DNA of 64,000 nucleotides from Melghirimyces profundicolus (GTDB lineage Bacteria; Bacillota; Bacilli; Thermoactinomycetales; DSM-45169). Both the position numbers and the translations under genes were made by a program. The notes beneath the pieces are model-generated. The model did no database searches. It was not told where the DNA came from and saw only the letters and a program-made list of their open reading frames with translations. This document shows, in pieces, positions 53,459 to 61,584 of this stretch (within the stretch, counting starts at the first letter, position 1; every line of letters begins with the position of its first letter). Location of the stretch: NCBI RefSeq assembly GCF_003054245.1, contig NZ_QBKR01000009.1:58073-122072 (forward strand), read 5' to 3'.

Positions 53459-55066
53459 TCAGTAATGACCTGAGATTCTGTCAGTGGGTTCCGGTTCCAT
53501 ATCCACCTTCGTAGTTTCCGGAAAGTTGGCCCGATCGAACATTTTCTGTTTCATCAGGCCTTTGATCGTTGAGAATATAAGTAAAATCATGAAGAAAAGG
53601 ATTGGAAATCCTGATACGGTTGCCATCTGTTTTACCGCATCAATTCCGGTGATTTCTCCGCCGGTTCCCGCAGTAATCGTTAACAGAGCCATCAGTCCCA
53701 TTACCGCTCCCCAGAATACTTTTACCTTGGCGGGCGGTTCCGGATCAAGAATCGTGTTGCTCGTGGTGGTTAACGAAGAAACCGTGGTGGTAAGGGAGTC
53801 CGCCAGCGTTGTGAAAGAGATATAAACAGCAATAAGCAGCAACCAGCTGATGAGGGAGGGCAACGGGAAATGCTCCAAGAAAGCGAACAGAGAAAGTTCC
53901 AATCCCCCTTCGCTATTAATCAGATCCCATAGTTTCCCTCCGCCTTTCCAATCATAGTAAATGGCAGATCCGCCAAAACTCCAAAACCAAATCGCTCCGA
54001 ATCCGGCCGGCAACAATAAATTCATGGTTACGAATTCACGCAAGGTACGACCATAAGCCAACCTGGCCAGAAACATGCCAATCATCGGTGCATAAGCCAT
54101 CCATAAAGACCACTCAAAGATGGGCCAACTCTTTGGCCATTCCGAACCATCCATTGGACTCATCCATAAAAAACGTTCCGGTATGCTGCTTAAAAAACTC
54201 CCCGTGGCTTGAGTTCCAAGGTTCAAAATAAAGACTGTGGGACCAAAGATAAAGACAAAGACCATGAGAAAGAAGAACAGCTTGGTATTATAGTCAGCAA
54301 GTATCCGAATTCCTTTTTGTAATCCCGTGTAACTGGAGAGAATGTACGTAACTGTTATGGCAACCACCAGTAAGGCCCATAATATCGGCCCCGTATTCAG
54401 GTTTGTGAGGTGACCAATTCCGCTCCCGATTTGCAACACCCCTTCACCGAGGACTGCCGCTGATGCACCGATGATGGAAAACATACAGAGTCCGTCCACC
54501 ACGGTTCCGGCCAAACCAAAAGATCTCTTCCCGAGAACTGGGTAAAGGGTTGAACTAATACTGTAGGGTAATTGGATGTTGTAGTGTGCATAGGCAACTG
54601 CAATTCCGCAAATCACATAAATCGCATAAGGGGCTAAAGTCCACTGTTGTAAGACGGCCGCAATGGAAAACACCGCTGCTTCTTCCGTGCCGGGTTTAAT
54701 CCCAAGCTCTTCAGGTGGAACACTGAAATGAGTGATGGGTTCAGCCGTCCCCCAGAACAAAATTCCCGTGCCGATTCCCGCTGTCAGGGAGATGGCAAAC
54801 CACTCCCATTTGTTGATGGTTGGTTTCGCATTGACACCACCAAATTTTATTTTTCCGTACTTTGAGAATGCCAAGTATAAACATATAAAGATTAGTGAAA
54901 GCGCAGTCCAATTAAACAGCCAGCCGAAGTTGGCAAAAGCATAATCCACGATCCCGGTTTGCAGATTGTAAAAGCCATTGGGATTCAAAATTCCGATGAG
55001 AACGGTTCCCGCCATTAACAATGCGATGGGAGCAAAAACGCTCCAGCGTATCTTTTTTTCATTCAA
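53459..55066 (-). CDS. BCCT family betaine/carnitine-type transporter
   Basis: 535 aa with about twelve membrane helices. Family features are GIGTGILFWGTAEPITHF (~residue 97), QWTLAPYAIY (~141) and EWSLWMAYAPMIGMFLARLA (~318). In glycine-betaine carriers the last two regions carry a box of Trp residues; here several are replaced (Tyr in PYAIY; Leu and Tyr in WSLWMAY), so the ligand is likely a different quaternary amine. The start is TTG 55066, with AAGGGAGG eight bases upstream. Paired with the MIO-less lyase, it probably brings in that enzyme's trimethylammonium substrate. AT-richer than the hut genes. Confidence 0.88.
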   Translation of the reverse strand: MNEKKIRWSVFAPIALLMAGTVLIGILNPNGFYNLQTGIVDYAFANFGWLFNWTALSLIFICLYLAFSKYGKIKFGGVNAKPTINKWEWFAISLTAGIGTGILFWGTAEPITHFSVPPEELGIKPGTEEAAVFSIAAVLQQWTLAPYAIYVICGIAVAYAHYNIQLPYSISSTLYPVLGKRSFGLAGTVVDGLCMFSIIGASAAVLGEGVLQIGSGIGHLTNLNTGPILWALLVVAITVTYILSSYTGLQKGIRILADYNTKLFFFLMVFVFIFGPTVFILNLGTQATGSFLSSIPERFLWMSPMDGSEWPKSWPIFEWSLWMAYAPMIGMFLARLAYGRTLREFVTMNLLLPAGFGAIWFWSFGGSAIYYDWKGGGKLWDLINSEGGLELSLFAFLEHFPLPSLISWLLLIAVYISFTTLADSLTTTVSSLTTTSNTILDPEPPAKVKVFWGAVMGLMALLTITAGTGGEITGIDAVKQMATVSGFPILFFMILLIFSTIKGLMKQKMFDRANFPETTKVDMEPEPTDRISGHY

Positions 55067-55227
55067 TGATATTTCCTCCCTTAAAACGAAAAGTAATCTT
55101 CTTTAAAGATCCAGATCGGCCTAAGAGAACCAATTTTGCGACTTCTTTTAAGGGAAATCGGGTTTCCCTTTCCGTTTGCGGTCTCGGTTTCGGTTGATTC
55201 ATGCTGAAATCTCCTCCGTTGTGGATG

Positions 55228-55249
55228 AAAAAGGGGGAAGGGTTCCCCC
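55228..55249 (-). terminator. Terminator after hutG
   Basis: On the minus strand GGGGGAA-ccc-TTCCCCC followed by TTTTT, right after the hutG stop. It separates hut transcription from the BCCT-lyase pair. Confidence 0.8.
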
Positions 55250-55250
55250 G

Positions 55251-56255
55251 TCAGCTTTTCCTTTGAACCAATCCCGTCAGGAAAGACAGCATCACATGAA
55301 CTCCGGCTTTCACCGTCGCTTCCCGGACATCCCGGAGGGGATCGAGGCAGACGAGATCCATCGCCTTCACCCGGGAATGGGTGCCGGCAATCCGGACCGC
55401 TTCAAAAAGCTCGTCGGTGCGCATTCCGCCGGGGGTGGCGGCGGGAGCGCCGGGGGCGAAGCCGATATCCAGTACATCCATGTCCACGGTGAGATAAAGG
55501 GTATCGACCCGGTCGGACAAAACCTCCAGTGCCTCGCGGACGGCGTGATCCACTCCCTCTTTGCGGGCTTCCTTCAGGGTGATGTACCGGACACCGGTCT
55601 CAATGGCGTATTCCTTGAGGGTACGGGCGTTGAAAAAGCCGTGCGGGCCAATGTTACACACATCTTCCCCGCGGATGGTGCCGCTTTCGATCAAATTTCG
55701 GATCGGGGTTCCGTTGGCGGGCCCGAAATCCTCCAAGCTTCTGAGGTCGAAGTGGGTGTCCAGCTGCAGAAGGCCGATCTGCTCTTCCGGATGCGCTTTT
55801 TTCCATCCCTTGACCAGCATCGCCGTGATGGAGTGATCCCCTCCCATCGTCAGCGGAAGGGTTTGGGGGTGATGTTTCCGCATGGCTTCCATCGCTTCGG
55901 TGATGTTCCGGTGGCAGGTGGGGATGTCGGTCACATGTTGCCGGACGTCTCCCAAATCGACCACCTTGAGGGAGGTCAGATCCACTTCTTCCTCCAGGTT
56001 GTAGGTGGCGAACCCTTTCCACGCGCGCCGGAGGGCGTCGGGATTTTCGCTGGCACCCGAAGCGCTGATGGAAGAGCGGGAGAGGGGAACCCCGAGCAGG
56101 GTGACATCCACCTCCGACCAGTCCAAGTTTTTTACCCGGTTTTCATCCAGGGGCTCGATCCACTGATGCACCTGAGGGTCTGGCGGCAGGGGGTCCGGCC
56201 GGTGCCAGCGGAATGCGGGCGGGTTGAGCAAGGGGTAAGGGTATCGGTTTTCCAT
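55251..56255 (-). CDS. hutG: Formimidoylglutamase HutG (arginase/ureohydrolase family)
   Basis: Hydrolyses N-formimidoylglutamate to glutamate and formamide, the last Hut step. Manganese ligands are in TMGGDHSITAML, LLQLDTHFDLR and YLTVDMDVLD. It is 334 aa from ATG 56255, which follows GGAGGAGATCCG. It starts 33 bases after hutI stops. The 76-bp segment 55366-55441 is duplicated at 51756. Agmatinase would be the alternative, but the hut context is clear. Confidence 0.9.
   Translation of the reverse strand: MENRYPYPLLNPPAFRWHRPDPLPPDPQVHQWIEPLDENRVKNLDWSEVDVTLLGVPLSRSSISASGASENPDALRRAWKGFATYNLEEEVDLTSLKVVDLGDVRQHVTDIPTCHRNITEAMEAMRKHHPQTLPLTMGGDHSITAMLVKGWKKAHPEEQIGLLQLDTHFDLRSLEDFGPANGTPIRNLIESGTIRGEDVCNIGPHGFFNARTLKEYAIETGVRYITLKEARKEGVDHAVREALEVLSDRVDTLYLTVDMDVLDIGFAPGAPAATPGGMRTDELFEAVRIAGTHSRVKAMDLVCLDPLRDVREATVKAGVHVMLSFLTGLVQRKS
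55366..55441. repeat. 76-bp direct repeat, right copy (inside hutG)
   Basis: Identical to 51756-51831. Here it is a natural part of hutG (codons near ATPGGMRTDELFEAVRIAGT). Confidence 0.95.
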
Positions 56256-56287
56256 CGGATCTCCTCCTTTCCCGGGAAACGGACGGG

Positions 56288-57556
56288 TCAGCCCCGCCGG
56301 TGGACCACTTTTCCGTTTTTCACCACGACTTCTGTGTGGTTGGAGCCGTAGAAATATTGCAGTCCCATGTAATTGGCAACGTCGAAGATCACCAGGTCCG
56401 CTTTTTTCCCTTCTTCGATGCTCCCGATTTCGTGTCCGCGCCGAATGGCGTGGGCCGCGTTGATGGTGGCGGCGGTCAGGACCTCGGCGGGTGTCATTCC
56501 CATTTTGAGGCACCCCAGATTCATGATCAGGGGCAGGGATACGGTGGGGGAGGAGCCGGGATTGCAATCGGTGGAGAGCGCGACGGGGACTCCGGCGTCC
56601 ACCATTTTCCGGCCGTCCGCCATCTCCGCCATCAGGAAGAAGGCGGTTCCCGGGAGAAGGACGGCGACCACGCCCTTTTCCGCCATCGCCCGGATCCCTT
56701 CGCTTGACGCTTTCAGCAGATGATCAGCGGAGACGGCTCCGATCTCGGCGGCCAACTCCGCTCCCCCGTAGGGCTCAATCTCGTCGGCGTGGATTTTGGG
56801 AGCGAGTCCGTATTCTTTCCCGGCTTCCAGGATGCGGCGGGATTGTTTCGGGGTGAAGACCCCCCGCTCGCAGAAGACGTCGTTGAATTCGGCGACTCCC
56901 CGCCGCGCCACTTCCGGAATCATCTCCCGGACGACTTCATCCACGAACTCATCGGGCCGCCCTCTGTAAGCGACGGGGACCGCATGGGCACCCATGAAGG
57001 TGGAAACCACATCGACCGGGTGTTTCCGGTTCAACTCCACGGCCACTTCCAGCTGCTTCAGCTCGTGCTCCAAGGAGAGGCCGTATCCGCTTTTCGCTTC
57101 CACGGTGGTGACCCCGTGGCGGAGGAACTGGTCCAGGCGCCGCCGGCTTTCCTTGTAAATCCGCTCCGCTTCGGCCTCCCGGGTGGCGGAGGTGGTGGCG
57201 TGAATGCCGCCGCCGGTGTTCATGATCTCCATGTAGGAGGCCCCTTTGAGCCGCATCTCAAATTCATTCTCCCGGCTGCCGGCGAAGACGAGGTGGGTGT
57301 GGGGATCCACCAATCCGGGGGTGACCAGGCGTCCGGTGGCGTCGATCTCTTCCGCCTCCGCCAACCGGGAACCATACCGTTCACGGATTTTCTTGTCGGT
57401 CCCCACGGACTGGATCACTCCGCCTTCCACCCACACGCTCCCGCCTTCGATCAGATGGAGTTCCTCCATCGCCTTTCCGGTTAAGGGGGCATCGGAGCTT
57501 CCCTTCAGCGTCACCAGCTGTGACGCATTCCGGATGTACAGGGGTTTTCCGCTCAT
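56288..57556 (-). CDS. hutI: Imidazolonepropionase HutI
   Basis: An amidohydrolase opening the imidazolone ring to N-formimidoylglutamate. It has the metal His pair DPHTHLVFAGSRENEF (~residue 80), TMEAKSGYG-like TVEAKSGYGLSLE, PKIHADEIEPYGGAEL, and ALSTDCNPGSSPTVSL. It is 422 aa from ATG 57556, with AAAGGAGGATGAGG; a start two codons earlier overlaps the ribosome binding site. hutG follows. A tandem-repeat array separates it from hutU. Confidence 0.95.
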   Translation of the reverse strand: MSGKPLYIRNASQLVTLKGSSDAPLTGKAMEELHLIEGGSVWVEGGVIQSVGTDKKIRERYGSRLAEAEEIDATGRLVTPGLVDPHTHLVFAGSRENEFEMRLKGASYMEIMNTGGGIHATTSATREAEAERIYKESRRRLDQFLRHGVTTVEAKSGYGLSLEHELKQLEVAVELNRKHPVDVVSTFMGAHAVPVAYRGRPDEFVDEVVREMIPEVARRGVAEFNDVFCERGVFTPKQSRRILEAGKEYGLAPKIHADEIEPYGGAELAAEIGAVSADHLLKASSEGIRAMAEKGVVAVLLPGTAFFLMAEMADGRKMVDAGVPVALSTDCNPGSSPTVSLPLIMNLGCLKMGMTPAEVLTAATINAAHAIRRGHEIGSIEEGKKADLVIFDVANYMGLQYFYGSNHTEVVVKNGKVVHRRG

Positions 57557-57602
57557 CCTCATCCTCCTTTTGGTTTTTGTCAGGCCATATCACACTCCGG
57601 TT

Positions 57603-57970
57603 GTACTCACAGAGCACAAGTCTCGCCGGGTCGCTGCGCTCCCGGTCTCGCTATGTACTCACAGAGCACAAGTCTCGCCTGGGTCGCTGCGCTCCCGGTC
57701 TCGCTATGTACTCACAGAGCACAAGTCTCGCCTGGGTCGCTGCGCTCCCGGTCTCGCTATGTACTCACAGAGCACAAGTCTCGCCTGGGTCGCTGCGCTC
57801 CCGGTCTCGCTATGTACTCACAGAGCACAAGTCTCGCCTGGGTCGCTGCGCTCCCGGTCTCGCTATGTACTCACAGAGCACAAGTCTCGCCGGGTCGCTG
57901 CGCTCCCGGTCTCGCTATGTACTCACAGAGCACAAGTCTCGCCGGGTCGCTGCGCTCCCGGTCTCGCTAT
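57603..57970. repeat. Tandem array of seven 52-53 bp units between hutI and hutU
   Basis: Units start at 57603, 57655, 57708, 57761, 57814, 57867 and 57919. Each begins GTACTCACAGAGCACAAGTC and includes CTCCCGGTCTCGCTAT. Four inner units are 53 bp (GCCTGGG); the first and the last two are 52 bp (GCCGGG). Units are otherwise identical and directly adjacent without spacers, so it is not a CRISPR array. All three plus-strand frames stay open through it. The whole gap 57557-58026 between the two hut genes is essentially this array. The same unit, inverted and diverged, recurs from 63880. Confidence 0.97.
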
Positions 57971-58026
57971 GGACCATACACGACGCCCGTCCGTCATCTG
58001 TTTTACTTTTATATGAGACTTTTAAC

Positions 58027-59694
58027 TCAGTCCAGCATCGGGATGTGGACGCCTGTTTCTTTGACGGTCCGGATCGCTTGTTCGTATCCCGCATCGGCAT
58101 GTCGGGCGATCCCCATTCCCGGGTCGGTGGTGAGCACCCGCTCCAGGCGTTTTTCCGCCGCCTCGGTTCCGTCGGCGACAATCACCATTCCGGCGTGGAT
58201 GGAGTAACCCATCCCCACGCCGCCGCCGTGGTGAACGGAGACCCAGCTGGCGCCGCCGACGGCGTTGATCAGGGCGTTCAGGATCGGCCAGTCGGCGACC
58301 GCGTCGCTTCCGTCCTTCATTCCTTCCGTCTCCCGGTTGGGAGAGGCGACGGAACCGGAGTCCAGGTGGTCCCGGCCGATGACGATGGGGGCTTTCAACT
58401 CCCCTTTGGCCACCATGTCGTTGATGATTTTGCCGAAGCGCGCCCGTTCGCCGTATCCGAGCCAACAGATCCGGGAGGGAAGGCCCTGGAAGGCGATCTT
58501 CTTTTGCGCCATCCGGATCCAGTTGCACAGGTGTTGGTTTTCGCTGAATTCCCGAAGAATCACTTCATCCGTTTTGTAGATGTCTTCGGGATCGCCGGAG
58601 AGGGCCACCCAGCGGAAGGGACCTTTTCCTTCGCAGAACTGGGGACGGATGTAGGCAGGTACGAAGCCCGGGAAGTCAAAGGCGTTTTCCACCCCTTCGT
58701 CTTTGGCCGCCTGCCGGATGTTGTTTCCGTAGTCGAAGGCGACGGCTCCCCGTTTTTGCATCTCCAGCATGGCGCTTACATGGACGGCCATGCTCTCTTT
58801 CGCCAGGGAAACCAGTCGTTTCGGGTCATCCTTCCGCATTCTCTCCGCCTGCTCCAGGGAGATCCCCCGGGGAAGGTAGCCGTTGAGGGGATCATGGGCG
58901 GAGGTCTGGTCCGTGACGATGTCCGGGATGATGTTTTGCTTCACCATCTCCGGCAGAAGTTCCGACGCGTTGCCGAGGAGACCGATGGACAGAGGTTCTC
59001 CTTTTTTCACGGCTTCCCGTGCTGATTTGACCGCTTCCTCGAGACTTTCCGCCATCCGGTCCAGGTAACGGGTCTCCAGGCGCCGCCGGATGCGGGTGCG
59101 GTCCACTTCCAGGGCGATGACCACCCCGCCGTTCAGGGTGACCGCCAGCGGCTGGGCCCCGCCCATGCCTCCGAGGCCTGCGGTTACGGTCAGCGTCCCT
59201 TTCAGGGAACCGCCGAAGTGCCGGCGGGCGCACTCGGCAAAGGTTTCATAGGTTCCCTGGACAATTCCCTGGCTGCCGATGTAGATCCAGCTTCCCGCCG
59301 TCATTTGGCCGAACATCATCAAGCCTTTACGGTCCAGTTCGTGAAAGTGGTCCCAGTTCGCCCAGGCGGGAACCAGGTTGGAGTTGGCGATCAGAACCCG
59401 GGGGGCGTCGTGATGAGTTTTGAAGACAGCCACGGGCTTACCCGACTGCACCAACATCGTTTCGTCCCCTTCCAGGTTCTTCAGCGTCCGGAGAATGGCG
59501 TCAAAAGCGTCCCAGTTCCGGGCCGCCCTGCCGATCCCCCCGTAGACGACCAGATCTTCGGGCCGTTCGGCAACCTCCGGGTCGAGGTTGTTCATCAACA
59601 TCCGGAGCGCCGCTTCCTGGATCCACCCCTTGGTCTGCCGTTGTGTGCCCCGGGGAGCCCGCAGGGTCCGGGGTTCCGCCTGACGGTTTTTCAT
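58027..59694 (-). CDS. hutU: Urocanate hydratase HutU
   Basis: NAD-dependent hydration of urocanate to imidazolonepropionate. Nearly full-length match by eye: [77 protein letters not shown] (active-site Cys ~residue 410) and [20 protein letters not shown]. It is 555 aa from ATG 59694, after GGAAGGTGACGGGTG. It is the first gene of the hut group. A -10 box (TATACT, 59735-59740 minus strand) and a near-cre sequence lie upstream. Confidence 0.97.
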   Translation of the reverse strand: MKNRQAEPRTLRAPRGTQRQTKGWIQEAALRMLMNNLDPEVAERPEDLVVYGGIGRAARNWDAFDAILRTLKNLEGDETMLVQSGKPVAVFKTHHDAPRVLIANSNLVPAWANWDHFHELDRKGLMMFGQMTAGSWIYIGSQGIVQGTYETFAECARRHFGGSLKGTLTVTAGLGGMGGAQPLAVTLNGGVVIALEVDRTRIRRRLETRYLDRMAESLEEAVKSAREAVKKGEPLSIGLLGNASELLPEMVKQNIIPDIVTDQTSAHDPLNGYLPRGISLEQAERMRKDDPKRLVSLAKESMAVHVSAMLEMQKRGAVAFDYGNNIRQAAKDEGVENAFDFPGFVPAYIRPQFCEGKGPFRWVALSGDPEDIYKTDEVILREFSENQHLCNWIRMAQKKIAFQGLPSRICWLGYGERARFGKIINDMVAKGELKAPIVIGRDHLDSGSVASPNRETEGMKDGSDAVADWPILNALINAVGGASWVSVHHGGGVGMGYSIHAGMVIVADGTEAAEKRLERVLTTDPGMGIARHADAGYEQAIRTVKETGVHIPMLD

Positions 59695-59734
59695 CACCCG
59701 TCACCTTCCCTTTCATGATCTTCTCTTCCCTTTG

Positions 59735-59740
59735 AGTATA
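59735..59740 (-). promoter_or_regulatory. -10 box upstream of hutU
   Basis: TATACT on the minus strand, 40 bases before the hutU start; no good -35 is visible, so an activator may be needed. Confidence 0.4.
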
Positions 59741-59814
59741 GAAGAGGAAAGGGGTCTTTTTGCAGAATCTTCCCATTTGAAAATGGAGAATGGTTTTGGG
59801 AAACTCATGAAAAA

Positions 59815-59828
59815 AGGGAGCGCTTTCA
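59815..59828 (-). promoter_or_regulatory. Near-match to a catabolite-response element (cre)
   Basis: TGAAAGCGCTCCCT on the minus strand, differing from TGnAAnCGnnnnCA at the last position. It lies about 75 bases upstream of the hutU -10; B. subtilis hut is CcpA-controlled, so this is plausible. The same sequence could also form the stem of a terminator for the regulator gene. Confidence 0.35.
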
Positions 59829-59852
59829 AAAAGGACTTCCCTTTTCTTTGGA

Positions 59853-61343
59853 TTATTCTCTTTTCTTTTGATTCCGGTGTTCCCGTGGAGAGTGACCGGT
59901 CTCTTTTTTGAAAGCCCGGCTGAAGGTGTTGGTCCGGGGATAGCCGCATCGAGCGGCGATTTCCTGTATGGAGAGGGGGGTGGTCTCCAACAGGCGGCGG
60001 GCGTGCCGGATGCGGATGGAGCGGAGGAGGTCACGGAAGGAAATCTGTCTCTTTTGGGAGAGGAGATAACTGAAATAAGAGGGGTTTCGTCCCGCTTCCC
60101 TGGCCACATCCTCCAGTCCCAATTCCGGCCGGTGAAACTCCCGTTCCATGTAACGGATCCCCCGTTCCACGGGGTCGTTGTGACGGTGCGCCGATTGCTC
60201 CCCGACCGCCTCCAGGATGCGATAGATAAACAGCAGCATCTCCTGGACGATCCGGTAGAGGAGAGGATGGTACAGCACCGTCGAGAAGATGCGGTGGTAA
60301 TCGGACTCCAAGGCGGGGTCGTCAGAGAGGGACCAGCTCTTCATGAAGCGCCGCAGTTGGGCCAGCAGGCTGGTCAGGCGGATTCTGAGAAGACCCGGAT
60401 CCGGATAGGGAGACTTCAAGCCGTAAAATTCCTCCTGGACCCATGCCCTGATACCGTCCCGATCGTTTTGCTCCAGCATCTCCACCCAGAGCCGCTGCTC
60501 ATCCGGTGTGAGAAAGGGATCGATCTCGGTCCATCGGACGGGTTCTTCCACCGTCCACACCTGCTGATCCCCCAGGTAGAACCGCAGGGGCAAAGCCTGC
60601 CGGGCGAGCCGGTACTGCCCGCGGAGCGTGGGGGGTTCCCGGCCGGGAGGACATACTGCGATAAAGAGGGACTGGCGGTGCCGTTTCAACCATTCGCGGA
60701 TCAGGGCGTAACCTTCCCGGGGAAACCTATCATGGTCCGCCTCCGGCCGGGGGCGGGAAAAGACTGCGGCCACGGCATCGCTCAAGGGAAAGAGGAAGGG
60801 CGGGTCCTGAAAGGGATAATTCTCCAGAAAACGGTACAGGGAGGGGATGGCGTCCGGTGATTCCGGTTGAAGGAGAAGAAGGGTTCCCGTCCCCCGGTCT
60901 TCCTCCAGAAAAAGGGAACGATAAGAGAGGGGGGAAGCATGGGAGATGGAAGCGGGTTTTTCCCGACCGGAGGATTCCGCCACTCCCCGGTAAGCGGTGT
61001 TCAGGGATCGTTTGATGCGGTCCGGGGAAACGGGCTTCACCCACAGGTCGGCCGCGTGCAGCTCGATGGCCTGCATGGCCCGTTCAAACGTGGCCTCCGC
61101 CGTGATGCCGATCACGGTGCGGGAGTAGACACGGATCCGTCGGCGGAACGCATCCCAATGTTTTCGGGGGATCATGTCGAGTTCCACGCAACAAACCGAC
61201 GGAGTCTGTCGGACCAACGTTTCCATCAACGTCCCGAAATCCCCCGCGGTCTGCACTTCCGTGAAGGGGATGGGGTACGAGCGCACCAGCCATTCCAGTC
61301 CGGTCCGTTCCTTTGGATCCCGTTCCGCCACCAGGAGCTTCAT
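59853..61343 (-). CDS. AraC-type response regulator (YesN-like)
   Basis: 496 aa. N-terminal receiver-like domain (MKLLVAERDPKERTGLEWLV, acidic pair E7/D9; the phospho-acceptor region VELDMIP has Asp56 slightly out of register; WVKPVS carries the conserved Lys). Residues ~130-390 are a variable middle. The C-terminal AraC DNA-binding pair is RPELGLEDVAREAGRNPSYF and LSIQEIAARCGYPRTNTFSR. No histidine kinase lies nearby. It is immediately upstream of hutU on the same strand, so it may regulate the hut genes. The degenerate receiver suggests it may not be phosphorylated. Confidence 0.85.
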   Translation of the reverse strand: MKLLVAERDPKERTGLEWLVRSYPIPFTEVQTAGDFGTLMETLVRQTPSVCCVELDMIPRKHWDAFRRRIRVYSRTVIGITAEATFERAMQAIELHAADLWVKPVSPDRIKRSLNTAYRGVAESSGREKPASISHASPLSYRSLFLEEDRGTGTLLLLQPESPDAIPSLYRFLENYPFQDPPFLFPLSDAVAAVFSRPRPEADHDRFPREGYALIREWLKRHRQSLFIAVCPPGREPPTLRGQYRLARQALPLRFYLGDQQVWTVEEPVRWTEIDPFLTPDEQRLWVEMLEQNDRDGIRAWVQEEFYGLKSPYPDPGLLRIRLTSLLAQLRRFMKSWSLSDDPALESDYHRIFSTVLYHPLLYRIVQEMLLFIYRILEAVGEQSAHRHNDPVERGIRYMEREFHRPELGLEDVAREAGRNPSYFSYLLSQKRQISFRDLLRSIRIRHARRLLETTPLSIQEIAARCGYPRTNTFSRAFKKETGHSPREHRNQKKRE

Positions 61344-61390
61344 TCGCTTTCCCTCCTTCCCATTCAGTCGGGGGTTTCTTTCATTATATC

Positions 61391-61423
61391 GAAAAAAAAC
61401 GGGACGCCCCTGACGGACGTCCC
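61391..61423 (-). terminator. Second terminator between ptsG and the regulator
   Basis: On the minus strand GGGACG and CGTCCC, followed by GTTTTTTTTC. A TATAAT (61383-61388, minus) follows and could be the regulator's -10. Confidence 0.6.
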
Positions 61424-61547
61424 TAAGGAAGGTGCAGTTATGATGTATCGGATGATTTTATTTTACCCTCTGGAACTGTCCGGCACAATACAACCAAAGT
61501 ATCAATCATGAATGATCATTCAGTCGGTCCGAGGCCCGAAAAATATC

Positions 61548-61577
61548 AAAAAAGACCGGCATCGCAGCCGGTCTTTT
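61548..61577 (-). terminator. Terminator of ptsG
   Basis: On the minus strand GACCGGC-tgcgat-GCCGGTC followed by TTTTTT. Confidence 0.85.
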
Positions 61578-61584
61578 CCGGTCC

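Noticed and set aside
57603..57970. CRISPR array
   Set aside because: Units are 52-53 bp, directly adjacent and identical throughout; there are no variable spacers and no cas genes.
57520..59025. Long plus-strand ORF through the repeat array and antisense to hutU
   Set aside because: It is open only because the repeat lacks stops in that orientation and hutU antisense is GC-rich; the translated product is repetitive and has no start signals.
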